From: CAZQKW01 sp964594075
Lineage (GTDB): Bacteria > Desulfobacterota > WTBG01 > CAIYCZ01
Direction of reading: 5' to 3'
Assembly (NCBI GenBank): GCA_964594075.1
Contig: CAZQKW010000012.1
Coordinates: 15,505-79,504, forward strand
Length of the DNA stretch: 64,000 nt
Made by a program: the position numbers and the translations under genes
Shown here: piece by piece, positions 34,465 to 43,480 of the stretch
How the letters are laid out: each line of letters starts with the position of its first letter
Numbering within the stretch: position 1 is the stretch's first letter
Notes under the pieces: generated by a model
Databases searched by the model: none
What the model was told of the DNA's origin: nothing
What the model saw: the letters and a program-made list of their open reading frames with translations, nothing else

Positions 34465-34755
34465 AGTTTACCCCTTTTAAATTGTTGAGTTTATGGAATT
34501 TTTTAGCATTCAATTTTTTTGCAATCAATATGCCATTGAAATAATTTTTTATAATATATTGATTTAGCTTTCATATTTTTTTGGCGTTAGCTTCAGTGGC
34601 AGGGCAATCCGGAAACTTCTGGTATACATTTTTATAGCCGTGTAAAAAATTATACCGTGGCCTTATTGTTATTTTTCAGTCATTTATACTGAGATTAAAC
34701 GACCAATAGCCGTCGGCATGTTGTGAATAAATTTCTTTAAGGGACTAAACAAGCA

Positions 34756-35124
34756 ATGGAAAAACAGGGAGCAGAAAAAAGGCGCTTTAAAAGAGGACAA
34801 TTGCAGATTGGCATCCGTTATACTATGCAAAAAAAATCTCGAAAAGGCTACATGACCAACCTTAGCTTAGGCGGGTGTCTTATGTATTGTCATTCTACGA
34901 AACCCGTACAAATCAATGAGCCGGTTGAAATTTCCTTCAGGCTTAAGAATTCGGTGAATACAACAAAAGTCAGGGGAAAGGTGGTCCGGGTTCAGCCGTT
35001 CGAGAGAAGCGCACAGGAAATCAATTGTGCCCTCGGCATTGAATTTTTGGGCGTCAAAGAGGTGCAGAAAAGAGCCATCGAGAATTATATAAAACAATTT
35101 CTTACTGATACGTTGCAGGAATAA
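34756..35124 (+). CDS. PilZ-domain (cyclic di-GMP-binding) protein
   Basis: A 122-residue single-domain PilZ protein. The RxxxR-like start KRRFKRGQLQIGIRY and the NLSLGGCLMY motif (D/NxSxxG) form the c-di-GMP site, and the barrel ends with KVRGKVVRVQ and CALGIEFLGV. Such proteins transmit c-di-GMP signals to motility, adhesion or exopolysaccharide machines. It stands alone on the plus strand with AAGGG upstream, so its partner cannot be named. The 290 bases before it are AT-rich and carry no recognisable gene. Confidence 0.88.
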   Translation: MEKQGAEKRRFKRGQLQIGIRYTMQKKSRKGYMTNLSLGGCLMYCHSTKPVQINEPVEISFRLKNSVNTTKVRGKVVRVQPFERSAQEINCALGIEFLGVKEVQKRAIENYIKQFLTDTLQE

Positions 35125-35149
35125 TGCGAAAGAGAATTTAAACCGGAGG

Positions 35150-36133
35150 TTAGTGAGTCGCTGAAGCTTCTTTTATCTTTTTTAAATTCTGTATTACCGT
35201 TGAGAGGAGCTGTGCGCCCTGTTCCGGGCTTGAAAGTTCTGTAATCGCCACAATAAAGCCACCCTGTCGCGCAACAATAACCGTTTTATGGTAAGGTTCT
35301 TGCCCAGAAAAACTACCATCTCCCACTGTTTTCTCCAGCCTAACCAGTGTGCCCTGGGATGCTATAAACTGTTCATAGCTTTCAAAAGCAATTCGAGCTG
35401 CTGAGGGAGATGGAAAAGGGATTATATAAGATTTAACTGTTTCACCGGCAATGCGGTATTCGCTCACCACTCCCCGCGGTAAAAAAGCATGACCTAAAAT
35501 GCCCCCTACAAGATAATTTTCAGATCCGGGTACTCTGTGTGCGTCCGGGAAGATACGCAGCAGTGCGGGAGGCTTCAATGAGCCAGATATTTTTTGTGCA
35601 ACCAGCCGCGCCGCGCGCTGAGGTATTGGTCTGCTTTTTTCACTCCTAATCCGGGCCTGAATTTCAACATAAAATCGGTCCTTGTAAAAAACCACATACT
35701 GGTCATTGCCAAATGCTTCAGTGCCAATTTTTAATACACTGCTGGTGGGATCTTTTTTGGACATAAAAATGCCAAAAGCGCTCAGATCGCTTCCCATGTC
35801 ATACACATCAACAATCAGACTTTCCTGTGCATCTGTTGTATTGATGAATTCGGCGCCCTGCAGCTTTTTAAAACCGTATAGGATAAATTGGTCTGCTGCG
35901 CCGTCAATGTATTGATACAGAGTGCCCGCATCATATACATAGGGAGCCCCCTGCATCTCCCAGTCCTTCAATTCATCAGCGGAAGGTAGTTTGTCTGCGC
36001 GGTGTATGACCGGCCTTTTTTCCTCCTGTGCGGGAAGGGGTTCGCGCAGGCACAATAAAGCCATGCAACAACCCACGAGGATAAGCGCCAGTCGCTTCCT
36101 GCGATACCGTTCAGGCAAGGATTTCATGCGCAT
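35150..36133 (-). CDS. DUF6599-family exported protein
   Basis: A 327-residue protein. A basic leader and hydrophobic segment (LALILVGCCMALLCL) suggest export, possibly as a lipoprotein at GCC. The mature part has the DUF6599 hallmarks PYVYDAGTLYQYIDGAADQF and DVYDMGSDLSAFGIFMSKKD. The ATG at 36133 has AGAGGA six bases upstream. It overlaps the end of the aldo/keto reductase gene by 23 bases, so the two are co-translated; DUF6599 genes often lie next to such FeS aldo/keto reductases. Function unknown. Confidence 0.8.
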   Translation of the reverse strand: MRMKSLPERYRRKRLALILVGCCMALLCLREPLPAQEEKRPVIHRADKLPSADELKDWEMQGAPYVYDAGTLYQYIDGAADQFILYGFKKLQGAEFINTTDAQESLIVDVYDMGSDLSAFGIFMSKKDPTSSVLKIGTEAFGNDQYVVFYKDRFYVEIQARIRSEKSRPIPQRAARLVAQKISGSLKPPALLRIFPDAHRVPGSENYLVGGILGHAFLPRGVVSEYRIAGETVKSYIIPFPSPSAARIAFESYEQFIASQGTLVRLEKTVGDGSFSGQEPYHKTVIVARQGGFIVAITELSSPEQGAQLLSTVIQNLKKIKEASATH

Positions 36134-37319
36134 AGCGCATCCTCTGTGCTATGTTAATGCCGTGCACACAACGGCAGGTATGCTTTAGACAGCTCAGGCA
36201 TGAAACCGCTTTTTCAGCATTGTCTAATGCCTGGTAGGTGGCGCGCGCTAACCTAGCGTCTCCATAACCTTCATAATACATAAGCGCACGGTTTATGGTA
36301 GGAACCGCAGGCATATGTGCACAGGTCGCACGGCATCTGCCGCACCTGAGGCAATAGCGATCTTTTATGGCGTCATAATAGGTATTAAGCAGCTTGCGCT
36401 CTGTCCAGCCAATCTTTTTCCCAACAGCGCCGACGTTTTCCACCACCTGTTCCATATTCATCATTCCCGGGATTGCGCAATCCACAAAATCCTTTTGCAG
36501 CACCCAGGCAAGCGCCGCCTGATGAGGGCTCAAAGAGCCCTGATACGCATCTTTGTAGCCGCCAGCCTGGGTTTTCATGGCGATAATGCCAATGTTATTT
36601 TTGCGCGCTCGCTGTAATGCTGCACAGTGCTCCTGAGGACTTTTAAAATTAAGCGCTGCCAGAAATACATCGTAACAGTTTGCCTTTATTCCGGCGTTTA
36701 CCACCTCAACCAGGGTGCTTCCCTCATGAAATGAAATCCCGACAAAACGGGTTTTTCCTTCTTTTTTCATCTTTGCAAGAAATGCGAGCATCGGCTCATG
36801 AGTCGCCCATTCAGGCCGAACAATGTTATGCAGGAACAACACGTCCACATAATCGGTCTGCAGCCGCTTCAAACTCTGCGCCATTTTTTCTTCCATGGTC
36901 GCAGGTTTTTCCATGGGAAACATTTCTTGAGTTCTCAAGCTGTACCAGGGAGCTATTTTCGTTGCGACAAAAACTTTTGATCTGCCGCATTCTTTGAGAA
37001 ACCTGCCGAGCATCTCTTCGTTTCTGCCATACTGATACATCCACGCAGTATCAAAGTAATTAATGCCCACTTCAAGCGCCTTGAATAAGACCGCTGGATC
37101 GGTCAGCGTCATCACCCCAAAGCTCACTGCAGAAACTTTCATCCCGGTTTTTCCCAGTGTTCGGTATTCCATGGTCGCGGTTTCTTTTTCCCCGCGTATG
37201 GCAGTGGTTGCACTGCAAGCTGTTGGCACCTTTATTTTGTTAAACAGAAGACTCGCACCAGCAAGGCCAACGCTCATATTTTTAATAAACTGACGGCGTT
37301 CTGTTGCATGTTTTCTCAT
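36111..37319 (-). CDS. Tat-type aldo/keto reductase with C-terminal 4Fe-4S ferredoxin region
   Basis: A 402-residue protein. A twin-arginine-like leader (RRQFIKNMSVGLAGASLLF) directs folded export. Residues about 50-310 are an aldo/keto reductase barrel starting MEYRTLGKTGMKVSAVSFGV with FDTAWMYQYGRNEEMLG holding the catalytic Tyr region. The C-terminal part has CLRCGRCRATC and CLSCLKHTCRCVHGI, consistent with FeS clusters. This is the known aldo/keto reductase-ferredoxin fusion; the exported version implies electron exchange in the periplasm. GAGAGG lies before the ATG. Substrate unknown. Confidence 0.88.
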   Translation of the reverse strand: MRKHATERRQFIKNMSVGLAGASLLFNKIKVPTACSATTAIRGEKETATMEYRTLGKTGMKVSAVSFGVMTLTDPAVLFKALEVGINYFDTAWMYQYGRNEEMLGRFLKECGRSKVFVATKIAPWYSLRTQEMFPMEKPATMEEKMAQSLKRLQTDYVDVLFLHNIVRPEWATHEPMLAFLAKMKKEGKTRFVGISFHEGSTLVEVVNAGIKANCYDVFLAALNFKSPQEHCAALQRARKNNIGIIAMKTQAGGYKDAYQGSLSPHQAALAWVLQKDFVDCAIPGMMNMEQVVENVGAVGKKIGWTERKLLNTYYDAIKDRYCLRCGRCRATCAHMPAVPTINRALMYYEGYGDARLARATYQALDNAEKAVSCLSCLKHTCRCVHGINIAQRMRYAHEILA

Positions 37320-37480
37320 AAAGACCTCTCTTTTAATGTTTATCAGCTTAATTAAATAGTTACGTTTTAAATTCAGTCGTGCCCATAGCAGGATTGTGGT
37401 TGTTCTTATTTTACAGATGAATTTGTCTCGCCGTGTCCGAATTTTGCAACGTCCTTTTCCTTGTCATGAAGAGAGCACGT

Positions 37481-37532
37481 GTCATTGCGCGAAAGCCAAA
37501 GCCCTGCAGTTCCACAAGGGGAAGGCAAGATC
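37481..37532. repeat. single arm of a dispersed repeat
   Basis: GTCATTGCGCGAAAG at one end and GGCAAGATC at the other match the outer and inner ends of the palindromic repeat at 52934-53024. The middle has diverged. Confidence 0.45.
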
Positions 37533-37675
37533 CTTTTGACTCGGTATTTGTTTTAAATATGTAATATTAAAACCAATAAAGCAAAGAAAAACAGTGCCGC
37601 GGCAGAGAAAAACACCCAGACGTTTAATCATCCAATCAATAAAATATTTGGGAGAAAGTCCTGTTAACATTCTCA

Positions 37676-37704
37676 TTGACACTAACCTGTAAAATCTATA
37701 TCTT
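37676..37704 (+). promoter_or_regulatory. sigma-70-type promoter of carB
   Basis: A consensus TTGACA at 37676-37681, a 17-base spacer and TATCTT at 37699-37704, 46 bases before the carB ATG. Confidence 0.7.
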
Positions 37705-37750
37705 CACTAAAACCTGAAATGTATGTTCACAAAAAAAGAAAGGAAACTAA

Positions 37751-40700
37751 ATGCCAAAGAGAACGGACATAAAACGGATCATGATAATCGGCTCAGGACC
37801 TATCGTTATTGGACAGGCCTGTGAGTTTGATTATTCAGGGACTCAGGCATGTAAAGCATTGCGCAAGCTGGGATATGAAATAATCCTGGTCAATTCCAAC
37901 CCGGCAACCATAATGACTGACCCGGGCATGGCTGATGTGACCTATATTGAACCCCTGACCCCGCAAGCAATGGAGGATATTATTGCTAAAGAGCGGCCGG
38001 ATGCGATCCTGCCCAATCTCGGCGGCCAATCAGGTCTTAACCTTACCTCCGAACTATCCCGACGCGGCGTTCTAAAAAAATATGGCGTTCAGGTCATTGG
38101 TGTGCAAGTGGACGCAATAGAGCGCGGTGAGGACCGCCAGGCATTTAAAGAGACCATGAATCGCCTGGGCATTGAGATGCCCAAAAGCCAGATAGCATAT
38201 AGTATTGAAGATGCTGAAAAAATTGCAAATGAACTGGGCTATCCGGTGGTGGTGCGGCCTGCTTACACGCTGGGCGGCACCGGTGGCGGTCTGGTATATA
38301 ACAAAGAAGAACTCAACATAGTTGCCAGCCGCGGTTTATCGGCAAGCCTCGTGGGGCAGGTTCTTATTGAGGAATCGGTTCTTGGCTGGGAAGAGCTGGA
38401 ACTTGAAGTAGTGCGCGACGCCAAAAACCAGATGATAACCGTTTGCTTCATTGAAAACATTGATGCCATGGGGGTACACACGGGGGATTCATTCTGCGCG
38501 GCTCCCATGCTGACTATAGATCCGGCACTGCAACAACGCCTGCAGAAATATTCCTATGATATAGTTGAGGCGATCCAGGTAATTGGCGGCACCAATATCC
38601 AGTTTGCCCATGACCCCATAACCGGGCGCGTTGTGGTTATTGAAATCAATCCGCGCACCTCGCGTTCTTCAGCCCTCGCATCAAAAGCCACCGGCTTTCC
38701 TATCGCTCTCATATCTGCAATGCTTGCCGGGGGGCTGACCCTGGATGAAATTCCCTACTGGCGCAAAGGGACTCTGGAAAAATACACCCCATGGGGAGAC
38801 TACGTGGTTATTAAATTCGCACGCTGGGATTTTGAAAAATTCAAGGATGTGGAGGACAGGCTGGGCACCCAGATGCGCGCCGTAGGCGAAGTGATGAGCA
38901 TTGGTAAAAACTACAAGGAGGCATTTCAGAAATCTATTCGTTCGCTTGAAAAAGGCCGCTATGGCCTTGGCTTTGTAAAGAATTACCACACATTATCTCT
39001 CCAGCAATTGCTGCGATTGCTCTCGGAGCCCTCCAGCGATCGCCAGTTCATTATGTATGAGGCGTTACGCAAAGGTGCCGACATAGAGAAACTGTATCAG
39101 CTTACCTATATCAAGCCGTGGTTCATTCAGCAAATGAAAGAGCTGGTTGAATTTGAAGAGGAGCTTATCAAACTCAAAGGACAGCCGCTTCCGGATGATA
39201 TTTTAAGGCGTGCCAAAAAAGACGGTTTCTCAGATCGCTATCTGTCGCAATTGCTTAACATACCGGAGCAAGACATCAGGGCGCACCGTAAACGGCTTGG
39301 TCTCAAACAGGCATACTGCGCGGTGCCGGTCAGCGGCGTGGAAAACGCCGCCTATTATTACTCGACCTATAACGCCGAGGATGAAGTGCCCGTCAGCACC
39401 CGGCGCAAAGTCATGATACTGGGCGGCGGGCCAAACCGCATCGGCCAGGGGATTGAATTTGATTACTGCTGTGTGCACGCGGCATTCGCATTGCGGGATG
39501 AAGGGTTTGAAACCATCATGGTAAACTGCAATCCCGAGACTGTTTCAACAGATTACGACACTTCAGATAAGCTCTATTTTGAACCGCTCACCGTGGAGGA
39601 TGTGCTGAGCATTTATGAAAAGGAAAAACCTGAAGGCGTCATTGTTCAGTTCGGCGGGCAGACACCGCTCAATATTGCCAATGAGCTGTATGCCGCGGGG
39701 GTCAAAATTCTGGGCACAAGCCCTGAAACCATAGACCTGGCCGAAGATCGCGACCGTTTTCGTCACATGATGGCCAAGCTGGGTATTCCCCAGCCAGCAT
39801 CGGGCATGGCCAAAACGTTTGCTGAAGCCTTGCAGATTGCCCAGCACATTGGTTACCCGCTCATGGTAAGACCTTCGTATGTGCTGGGCGGCAGGGCAAT
39901 GGAAATCGTTCATGACGAACAGATGCTCAAGCACTATCTTGAACGTGCGGTTGACGTCACCCCGGAAAGGCCGATTCTTATTGACAAATTTTTGGAAAAT
40001 GCAATTGAGGCGGAAGCCGACGCAATTTCGGACGGCACTGACGCATTTGTGCCCGCGGTCATGGAACATATCGAACTGGCAGGGGTGCATTCCGGCGATT
40101 CAGCATGTGTGATACCACCGGTAAGTATTCCGGCCAAACACCTTGATACCATTTGTGAATACACCAGAAAGATCGCCATTGAATTACATGTCATAGGTCT
40201 CATAAATATACAATATGCCATCGCAAAAGATACCGTCTATATCCTTGAAGCAAATCCGCGCGCCTCGCGCACCGTGCCGCTGGTTTCCAAGGTATGCAAT
40301 ATCGGCATGGCGCGTCTTGCAACGCAGATAATGCTCGGCAAAAAACTGTCAGAGCTCGGCCTGGTGCATAAACCTATACCCCACTTTGGCGTTAAAGAGG
40401 CGGTGTTTCCATTCAACATGTTTCCGGAAGTTGATCCGCTGTTAGGCCCCGAGATGCGTTCAACCGGCGAAGTCTTAGGTATGGCAGATTCCTTCGGCCT
40501 CGCATTTTATAAAGCTGAGGAGGCGGCAAATCAGCGCCTGCCGGTATCCGGCACGGTGCTCATTACCGTCAATGAACAGGACCGCGCTGCCATTCTCGAG
40601 GTTGCAAAACGCTTCCAGGATCTTGGTTTCAACATTCTGGCAACCCAGGGGACCCATGAATTTCTCTCTCGGCGGGGGATACATAGCCAGCCGGTTAAAA

Positions 40701-40951
40701 AGCTGCATGAGGGCCGCCCCAATATTATTGATGCCATGACTAATAAGGAAATTCAGCTTATTATCAACACGCCGGTGGGCAAGTTAAGTAAAGAAGACGA
40801 TTCTTACATCCGCAAATCCGCCATTAAATTCAAAATTCCCTATATAACCACCATACCTGCTGCTTTGGCGGCTGCCAAGGGAATAGAGTCATACAAGAAA
40901 GGCCGGGGGGAGGTTAAATCCCTTCAGAATTATCATGCAGATATACAGTAG
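37751..40951 (+). CDS. carB: carbamoyl phosphate synthase large subunit
   Basis: A complete 1066-residue CarB, the usual size near 1070. Two ATP-grasp halves are present: the first begins IKRIMIIGSGPIVIGQACEF and has PVVVRPAYTLGGTGGG; the second begins KVMILGGGPNRIGQGIEFDY with PLMVRPSYVLGGRAMEIV. The C-terminal allosteric MGS-like domain starts near residue 935. It makes carbamoyl phosphate from bicarbonate, ATP and glutamine-derived ammonia for arginine and pyrimidine synthesis. It is monocistronic here; carA is not in the window. AAAGGA precedes the ATG. Confidence 0.98.
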   Translation: MPKRTDIKRIMIIGSGPIVIGQACEFDYSGTQACKALRKLGYEIILVNSNPATIMTDPGMADVTYIEPLTPQAMEDIIAKERPDAILPNLGGQSGLNLTSELSRRGVLKKYGVQVIGVQVDAIERGEDRQAFKETMNRLGIEMPKSQIAYSIEDAEKIANELGYPVVVRPAYTLGGTGGGLVYNKEELNIVASRGLSASLVGQVLIEESVLGWEELELEVVRDAKNQMITVCFIENIDAMGVHTGDSFCAAPMLTIDPALQQRLQKYSYDIVEAIQVIGGTNIQFAHDPITGRVVVIEINPRTSRSSALASKATGFPIALISAMLAGGLTLDEIPYWRKGTLEKYTPWGDYVVIKFARWDFEKFKDVEDRLGTQMRAVGEVMSIGKNYKEAFQKSIRSLEKGRYGLGFVKNYHTLSLQQLLRLLSEPSSDRQFIMYEALRKGADIEKLYQLTYIKPWFIQQMKELVEFEEELIKLKGQPLPDDILRRAKKDGFSDRYLSQLLNIPEQDIRAHRKRLGLKQAYCAVPVSGVENAAYYYSTYNAEDEVPVSTRRKVMILGGGPNRIGQGIEFDYCCVHAAFALRDEGFETIMVNCNPETVSTDYDTSDKLYFEPLTVEDVLSIYEKEKPEGVIVQFGGQTPLNIANELYAAGVKILGTSPETIDLAEDRDRFRHMMAKLGIPQPASGMAKTFAEALQIAQHIGYPLMVRPSYVLGGRAMEIVHDEQMLKHYLERAVDVTPERPILIDKFLENAIEAEADAISDGTDAFVPAVMEHIELAGVHSGDSACVIPPVSIPAKHLDTICEYTRKIAIELHVIGLINIQYAIAKDTVYILEANPRASRTVPLVSKVCNIGMARLATQIMLGKKLSELGLVHKPIPHFGVKEAVFPFNMFPEVDPLLGPEMRSTGEVLGMADSFGLAFYKAEEAANQRLPVSGTVLITVNEQDRAAILEVAKRFQDLGFNILATQGTHEFLSRRGIHSQPVKKLHEGRPNIIDAMTNKEIQLIINTPVGKLSKEDDSYIRKSAIKFKIPYITTIPAALAAAKGIESYKKGRGEVKSLQNYHADIQ

Positions 40952-41094
40952 CTGAGTTCAAGAATTCAAGGGTACAGGGAGTCAAGCCGTCACGAGATTC
41001 CAGCTACAAATAAAAAGCCGTTAACCCCGAAACCCTTTTCATAAGCCACGATTCACTGGTCAAAACTCACGCGGCACAAGCGACGGTTACATTT

Positions 41095-41634
41095 ATGATT
41101 GCTATAGACAACACCGCGTTACTTGTTATTGATGTGCAGGAAAAACTCTTTAGGGTGATGCACCATAAAGAGGCGTTGGCAGAAAATCTGCGAAAAATTA
41201 TTAGCGGTGTAAAGATTCTGGATATCCCCATTCTAGTAACTGAACAAAACCCTGCCGCGTTGGGTCCCACCATACCGGAGATCAAGAACCTTCTGGCAAA
41301 TATCCCGCCCATCAGCAAGTTCAGCTTTAGCTGCTGTGGCGAGCAGAAATTTCTCAATAAGCTGAGCGCGCTAAACTGTAAACAGCTTCTTCTTGCCGGC
41401 ATTGAAGCGCATATTTGCGTCTATCAGACTGCTGTTGAGTTGCTTGAGAAAGGCTATGAGGTGCAGGTGCTCGCCGATTGCGTATCGTCTCGCACCCCAG
41501 AAAATAAAAAGCTGGGGATTGAAAAAATTAAATCAGCAGGGGGCAGCATAACCAGCGTTGAGATTGCGCTGTTTGAATTGTTGAGGGTCGCGGAAGGGGT
41601 AAAATTCAAGGAAATCAGCAAGATAGTTAAATAA
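41095..41634 (+). CDS. isochorismatase-family cysteine hydrolase
   Basis: A 179-residue protein with the cysteine hydrolase fold: catalytic Asp in NTALLVIDVQEKL near residue 13, the Lys near PPISKFSFSC, and the nucleophile Cys in AGIEAHICVYQTAVELL near residue 108. This group (YcaC/MAR1-like) cleaves small amides or related bonds; the natural substrate is unknown. No strong ribosome site. A weak hairpin (41650-41670, GGGCGGA/TCCGCCC) follows the stop codon. Confidence 0.9.
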   Translation: MIAIDNTALLVIDVQEKLFRVMHHKEALAENLRKIISGVKILDIPILVTEQNPAALGPTIPEIKNLLANIPPISKFSFSCCGEQKFLNKLSALNCKQLLLAGIEAHICVYQTAVELLEKGYEVQVLADCVSSRTPENKKLGIEKIKSAGGSITSVEIALFELLRVAEGVKFKEISKIVK

Positions 41635-41649
41635 TACCCAGAGAAGAGA

Positions 41650-41670
41650 GGGCGGATATGATGTCCGCCC
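41650..41670. terminator. weak hairpin between convergent genes
   Basis: GGGCGGA and TCCGCCC form a 7-bp GC-rich stem with a 7-base loop between the isochorismatase-like gene and the convergent small membrane protein gene. There is no U-run on either side, so termination is uncertain. Confidence 0.4.
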
Positions 41671-41684
41671 AGCATACAAATATT

Positions 41685-41909
41685 TTAAGTAAACAGCCCA
41701 ATAACAAACTGATTCATTTTTGCGCCAATCCCTGAATAAATAAAAAAACCGATAAAGGCGGTAACGCCAAGAGCCACCAGCCATTTCTGTTTGGCAGTAA
41801 ATGCGGTGCTGCGCAACAGGGCGTAAATCCCCAACGGCGGAAACGCCTGGAGGGAAAATATAACTTTGGCCCGATTGTTGTACCATTTCTCTTTCTTCAG
41901 TTCGTCCAT
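41685..41909 (-). CDS. small two-helix membrane protein
   Basis: A 74-residue protein from the ATG at 41909, chosen for GGAG five bases upstream. A charged start (MDELKKEKWYNN) is followed by two hydrophobic segments, VIFSLQAFPPLGIYALL and WLVALGVTAFIGFFIYSGI. It is probably an inner-membrane protein. No family recognised. It is convergent with the isochorismatase-like gene. Confidence 0.65.
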   Translation of the reverse strand: MDELKKEKWYNNRAKVIFSLQAFPPLGIYALLRSTAFTAKQKWLVALGVTAFIGFFIYSGIGAKMNQFVIGLFT

Positions 41910-42262
41910 GTCCGCTCCTTTATACGTGGATACCATTTTCTCAAATAATGCCGTTAACAAATAACAGCGATTAGTTACTAACATATAATAATTAATAATG
42001 CCAGATGATGTTTGTTACAAAATTTTTTTGAAAACTCTGGACCTACGCTGGCTTTCAAAAATATTTTTAACCTCCGCCCTCCGTAAAAAAACGCTGACTC
42101 GATTGCGTCATTTGTCCCTGAATTACTCCGGACTCGTCGCCGCTTTTTTCTATCCCCGTGCCTCTATTTTATTGACTCACCCTTGGTATTCTCATATATT
42201 GTCAATGTGAGTACCTTATGGCTAAGGCTTTATCGTGCGCATCCAACTTACAGGAGAAGAAC
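41910..42262. other. divergent intergenic region before the flavodoxin gene
   Basis: About 350 bases containing the flavodoxin promoter at 42172-42200. I see no gene, RNA or repeat in the rest. Confidence 0.55.
42172..42200 (+). promoter_or_regulatory. sigma-70-type promoter of the flavodoxin gene
   Basis: TTGACT at 42172-42177, a 17-base spacer and TATATT at 42195-42200, about 60 bases before the GTG start at 42263. Confidence 0.7.
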
Positions 42263-42712
42263 GTGGCAAAGATTCTCGTTATCTATCACAGTCAGCAGTA
42301 TGGTAAAACAAAGGAGATTGCAGCTGCGATTGCTGATGGCGCGCGTGAAACGGGGGCTGAGGTTGAAATGATTAATACCAATGAACGGCGGGTGACGCTC
42401 AATGAGTTCATGAGCGCAGACGCAGTGGCAATCGGCACTCCTGATTATTACAGTTATGTGGCGGGCACCATCAAGACATTTTTTGATGATCTGTATTTGT
42501 GGGATAAGGCGGGAAAAGCAGTTGCCGGAAAGCCGGCTGCGCTGTTTTACTCCCATGGCGGAGGCGGGCTGGCAAAACAGAGCCTGGAAAAGTTTGGCTT
42601 GCGCTTCTTTAAGCAGGTTGGCGAGATTATAGAGAGAGGCCCCGCGAATGTTGAGGAAGCGCTGCAAAGAGCCCGTGCTCTGGGCAAAGAGCTTGCCGCC
42701 ATCATTCCATAG
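42263..42712 (+). CDS. flavodoxin-like / WrbA-type NAD(P)H quinone oxidoreductase
   Basis: A 149-residue flavodoxin-fold protein. The FMN phosphate loop is near the start (ILVIYHSQQYGKTKEIAAAI), followed by AIGTPDYYSYVAGTIKTFFD and PAALFYSHGGGG, as in WrbA-like flavoproteins. It transfers electrons, probably to quinones or another partner. The GTG at 42263 is chosen because AGGAG lies six bases upstream. It precedes a TetR regulator and the second aldehyde oxidoreductase but has its own promoter. Confidence 0.88.
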   Translation: MAKILVIYHSQQYGKTKEIAAAIADGARETGAEVEMINTNERRVTLNEFMSADAVAIGTPDYYSYVAGTIKTFFDDLYLWDKAGKAVAGKPAALFYSHGGGGLAKQSLEKFGLRFFKQVGEIIERGPANVEEALQRARALGKELAAIIP

Positions 42713-42757
42713 ATAATTCTTTTCATTTTCCCTCTTGAAGCGCTCTGCATTATTTTC

Positions 42758-42786
42758 TTGACATACTATGGCTGTTGTTTTATTGG
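42758..42786 (+). promoter_or_regulatory. promoter of the second TetR gene
   Basis: A consensus TTGACA at 42758-42763, a 17-base spacer and a weak -10 TATTGG at 42781-42786. The operator palindrome begins four bases downstream. Confidence 0.55.
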
Positions 42787-42789
42787 TAT

Positions 42790-42804
42790 ACTTACCAGGT
42801 AAGT
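42790..42804. promoter_or_regulatory. candidate operator of the second TetR regulator
   Basis: ACTTACCAGGTAAGT: perfect 7-bp arms ACTTACC/GGTAAGT around a central A, just after the -10 box and 20 bases before the regulator ATG. The site geometry matches the first TetR operator, but the sequence differs. Confidence 0.68.
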
Positions 42805-42823
42805 AACCAGTATTGAGTCCTTC

Positions 42824-43432
42824 ATGCGCACTGCAGCCCTGAAATCAAACCGCAAGGAATCAATCTTTAACGCAGCACTTGATTGCTTCAATAAGCATGG
42901 TTACTACAAAACCTCGATGGACATGATTGCCGAACGGGCGCACATGACCAAGCGGGGCCTCTACTACCACTTCAAATCAAAAGACGAACTGTTCATAAGC
43001 CTGTTCAATTACATGAACAATAAGTTTTATGAACAGGTTCCCGCCTCCGCAAGCACAGTGCCGGATCCTGAAGAGCGTCTCATGCTGTTCGTAAAAATTG
43101 CCCGTCGTGTGCTCGCCGAACACGCTGATTTTCTAAAATTTTCTCAAGAATTCATGTCTATCGGCGTGCGCAAGCCAAAGATTAGGAAGGTGATGACCTC
43201 CTATTACAAAGAACAGGTTGAAAAAGTCAGCAGAATCATAGAGCAAGGAGTAGCATCGGGGCAATTTACGCGCGTGGATCCGATCACCATGGCGCGTGCC
43301 ATTGTTTTATTAACCATGGGTGCTTTTAATGTCTATTTCTCCTTAGACGCTGATTTTAATCTCGCTGATCAGCACTCGTTTGATATTGAACAGATGATTC
43401 GCTGTCTTAAAAAAAAGGAGCGTTGCCCCTAA
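42824..43432 (+). CDS. TetR/AcrR-family regulator of the second aldehyde oxidoreductase operon
   Basis: A 202-residue TetR regulator. Helix-turn-helix: IFNAALDCFNKHGYYKTSMD and IAERAHMTKRGLYYHFKSKD. It is clearly related to the regulator at 15597 over its whole length (for example EFMSIGVRKPKIRKVMTSYY against EFLSMGVRDTEIRDIMTDFY). A palindrome overlaps its promoter start region, and the aldehyde oxidoreductase begins 48 bases after its stop, so the gene probably controls itself and the oxidoreductase/FAD enzyme pair. Inducer unknown. Confidence 0.9.
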   Translation: MRTAALKSNRKESIFNAALDCFNKHGYYKTSMDMIAERAHMTKRGLYYHFKSKDELFISLFNYMNNKFYEQVPASASTVPDPEERLMLFVKIARRVLAEHADFLKFSQEFMSIGVRKPKIRKVMTSYYKEQVEKVSRIIEQGVASGQFTRVDPITMARAIVLLTMGAFNVYFSLDADFNLADQHSFDIEQMIRCLKKKERCP

Positions 43433-43480
43433 GTGCTTTGAACGCCCACCTCTGAAATTTAAAAATCTTATGGAGTTTTT

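Larger units (their letters stand above)
37320..37750. other. divergent intergenic region before carB
   Basis: About 430 bases between the aldo/keto reductase and carB. It contains one arm of a dispersed repeat (37481-37532) and the carB promoter (37676-37704). A 66-codon minus-strand frame at 37482 overlaps the repeat and has no ribosome site, so I leave it out. Confidence 0.6.

Noticed and set aside
31618..34572. Shared AATATATTGATTTA word upstream of two genes
   Set aside because: A 14-base match in AT-rich DNA is expected by chance at this window size.
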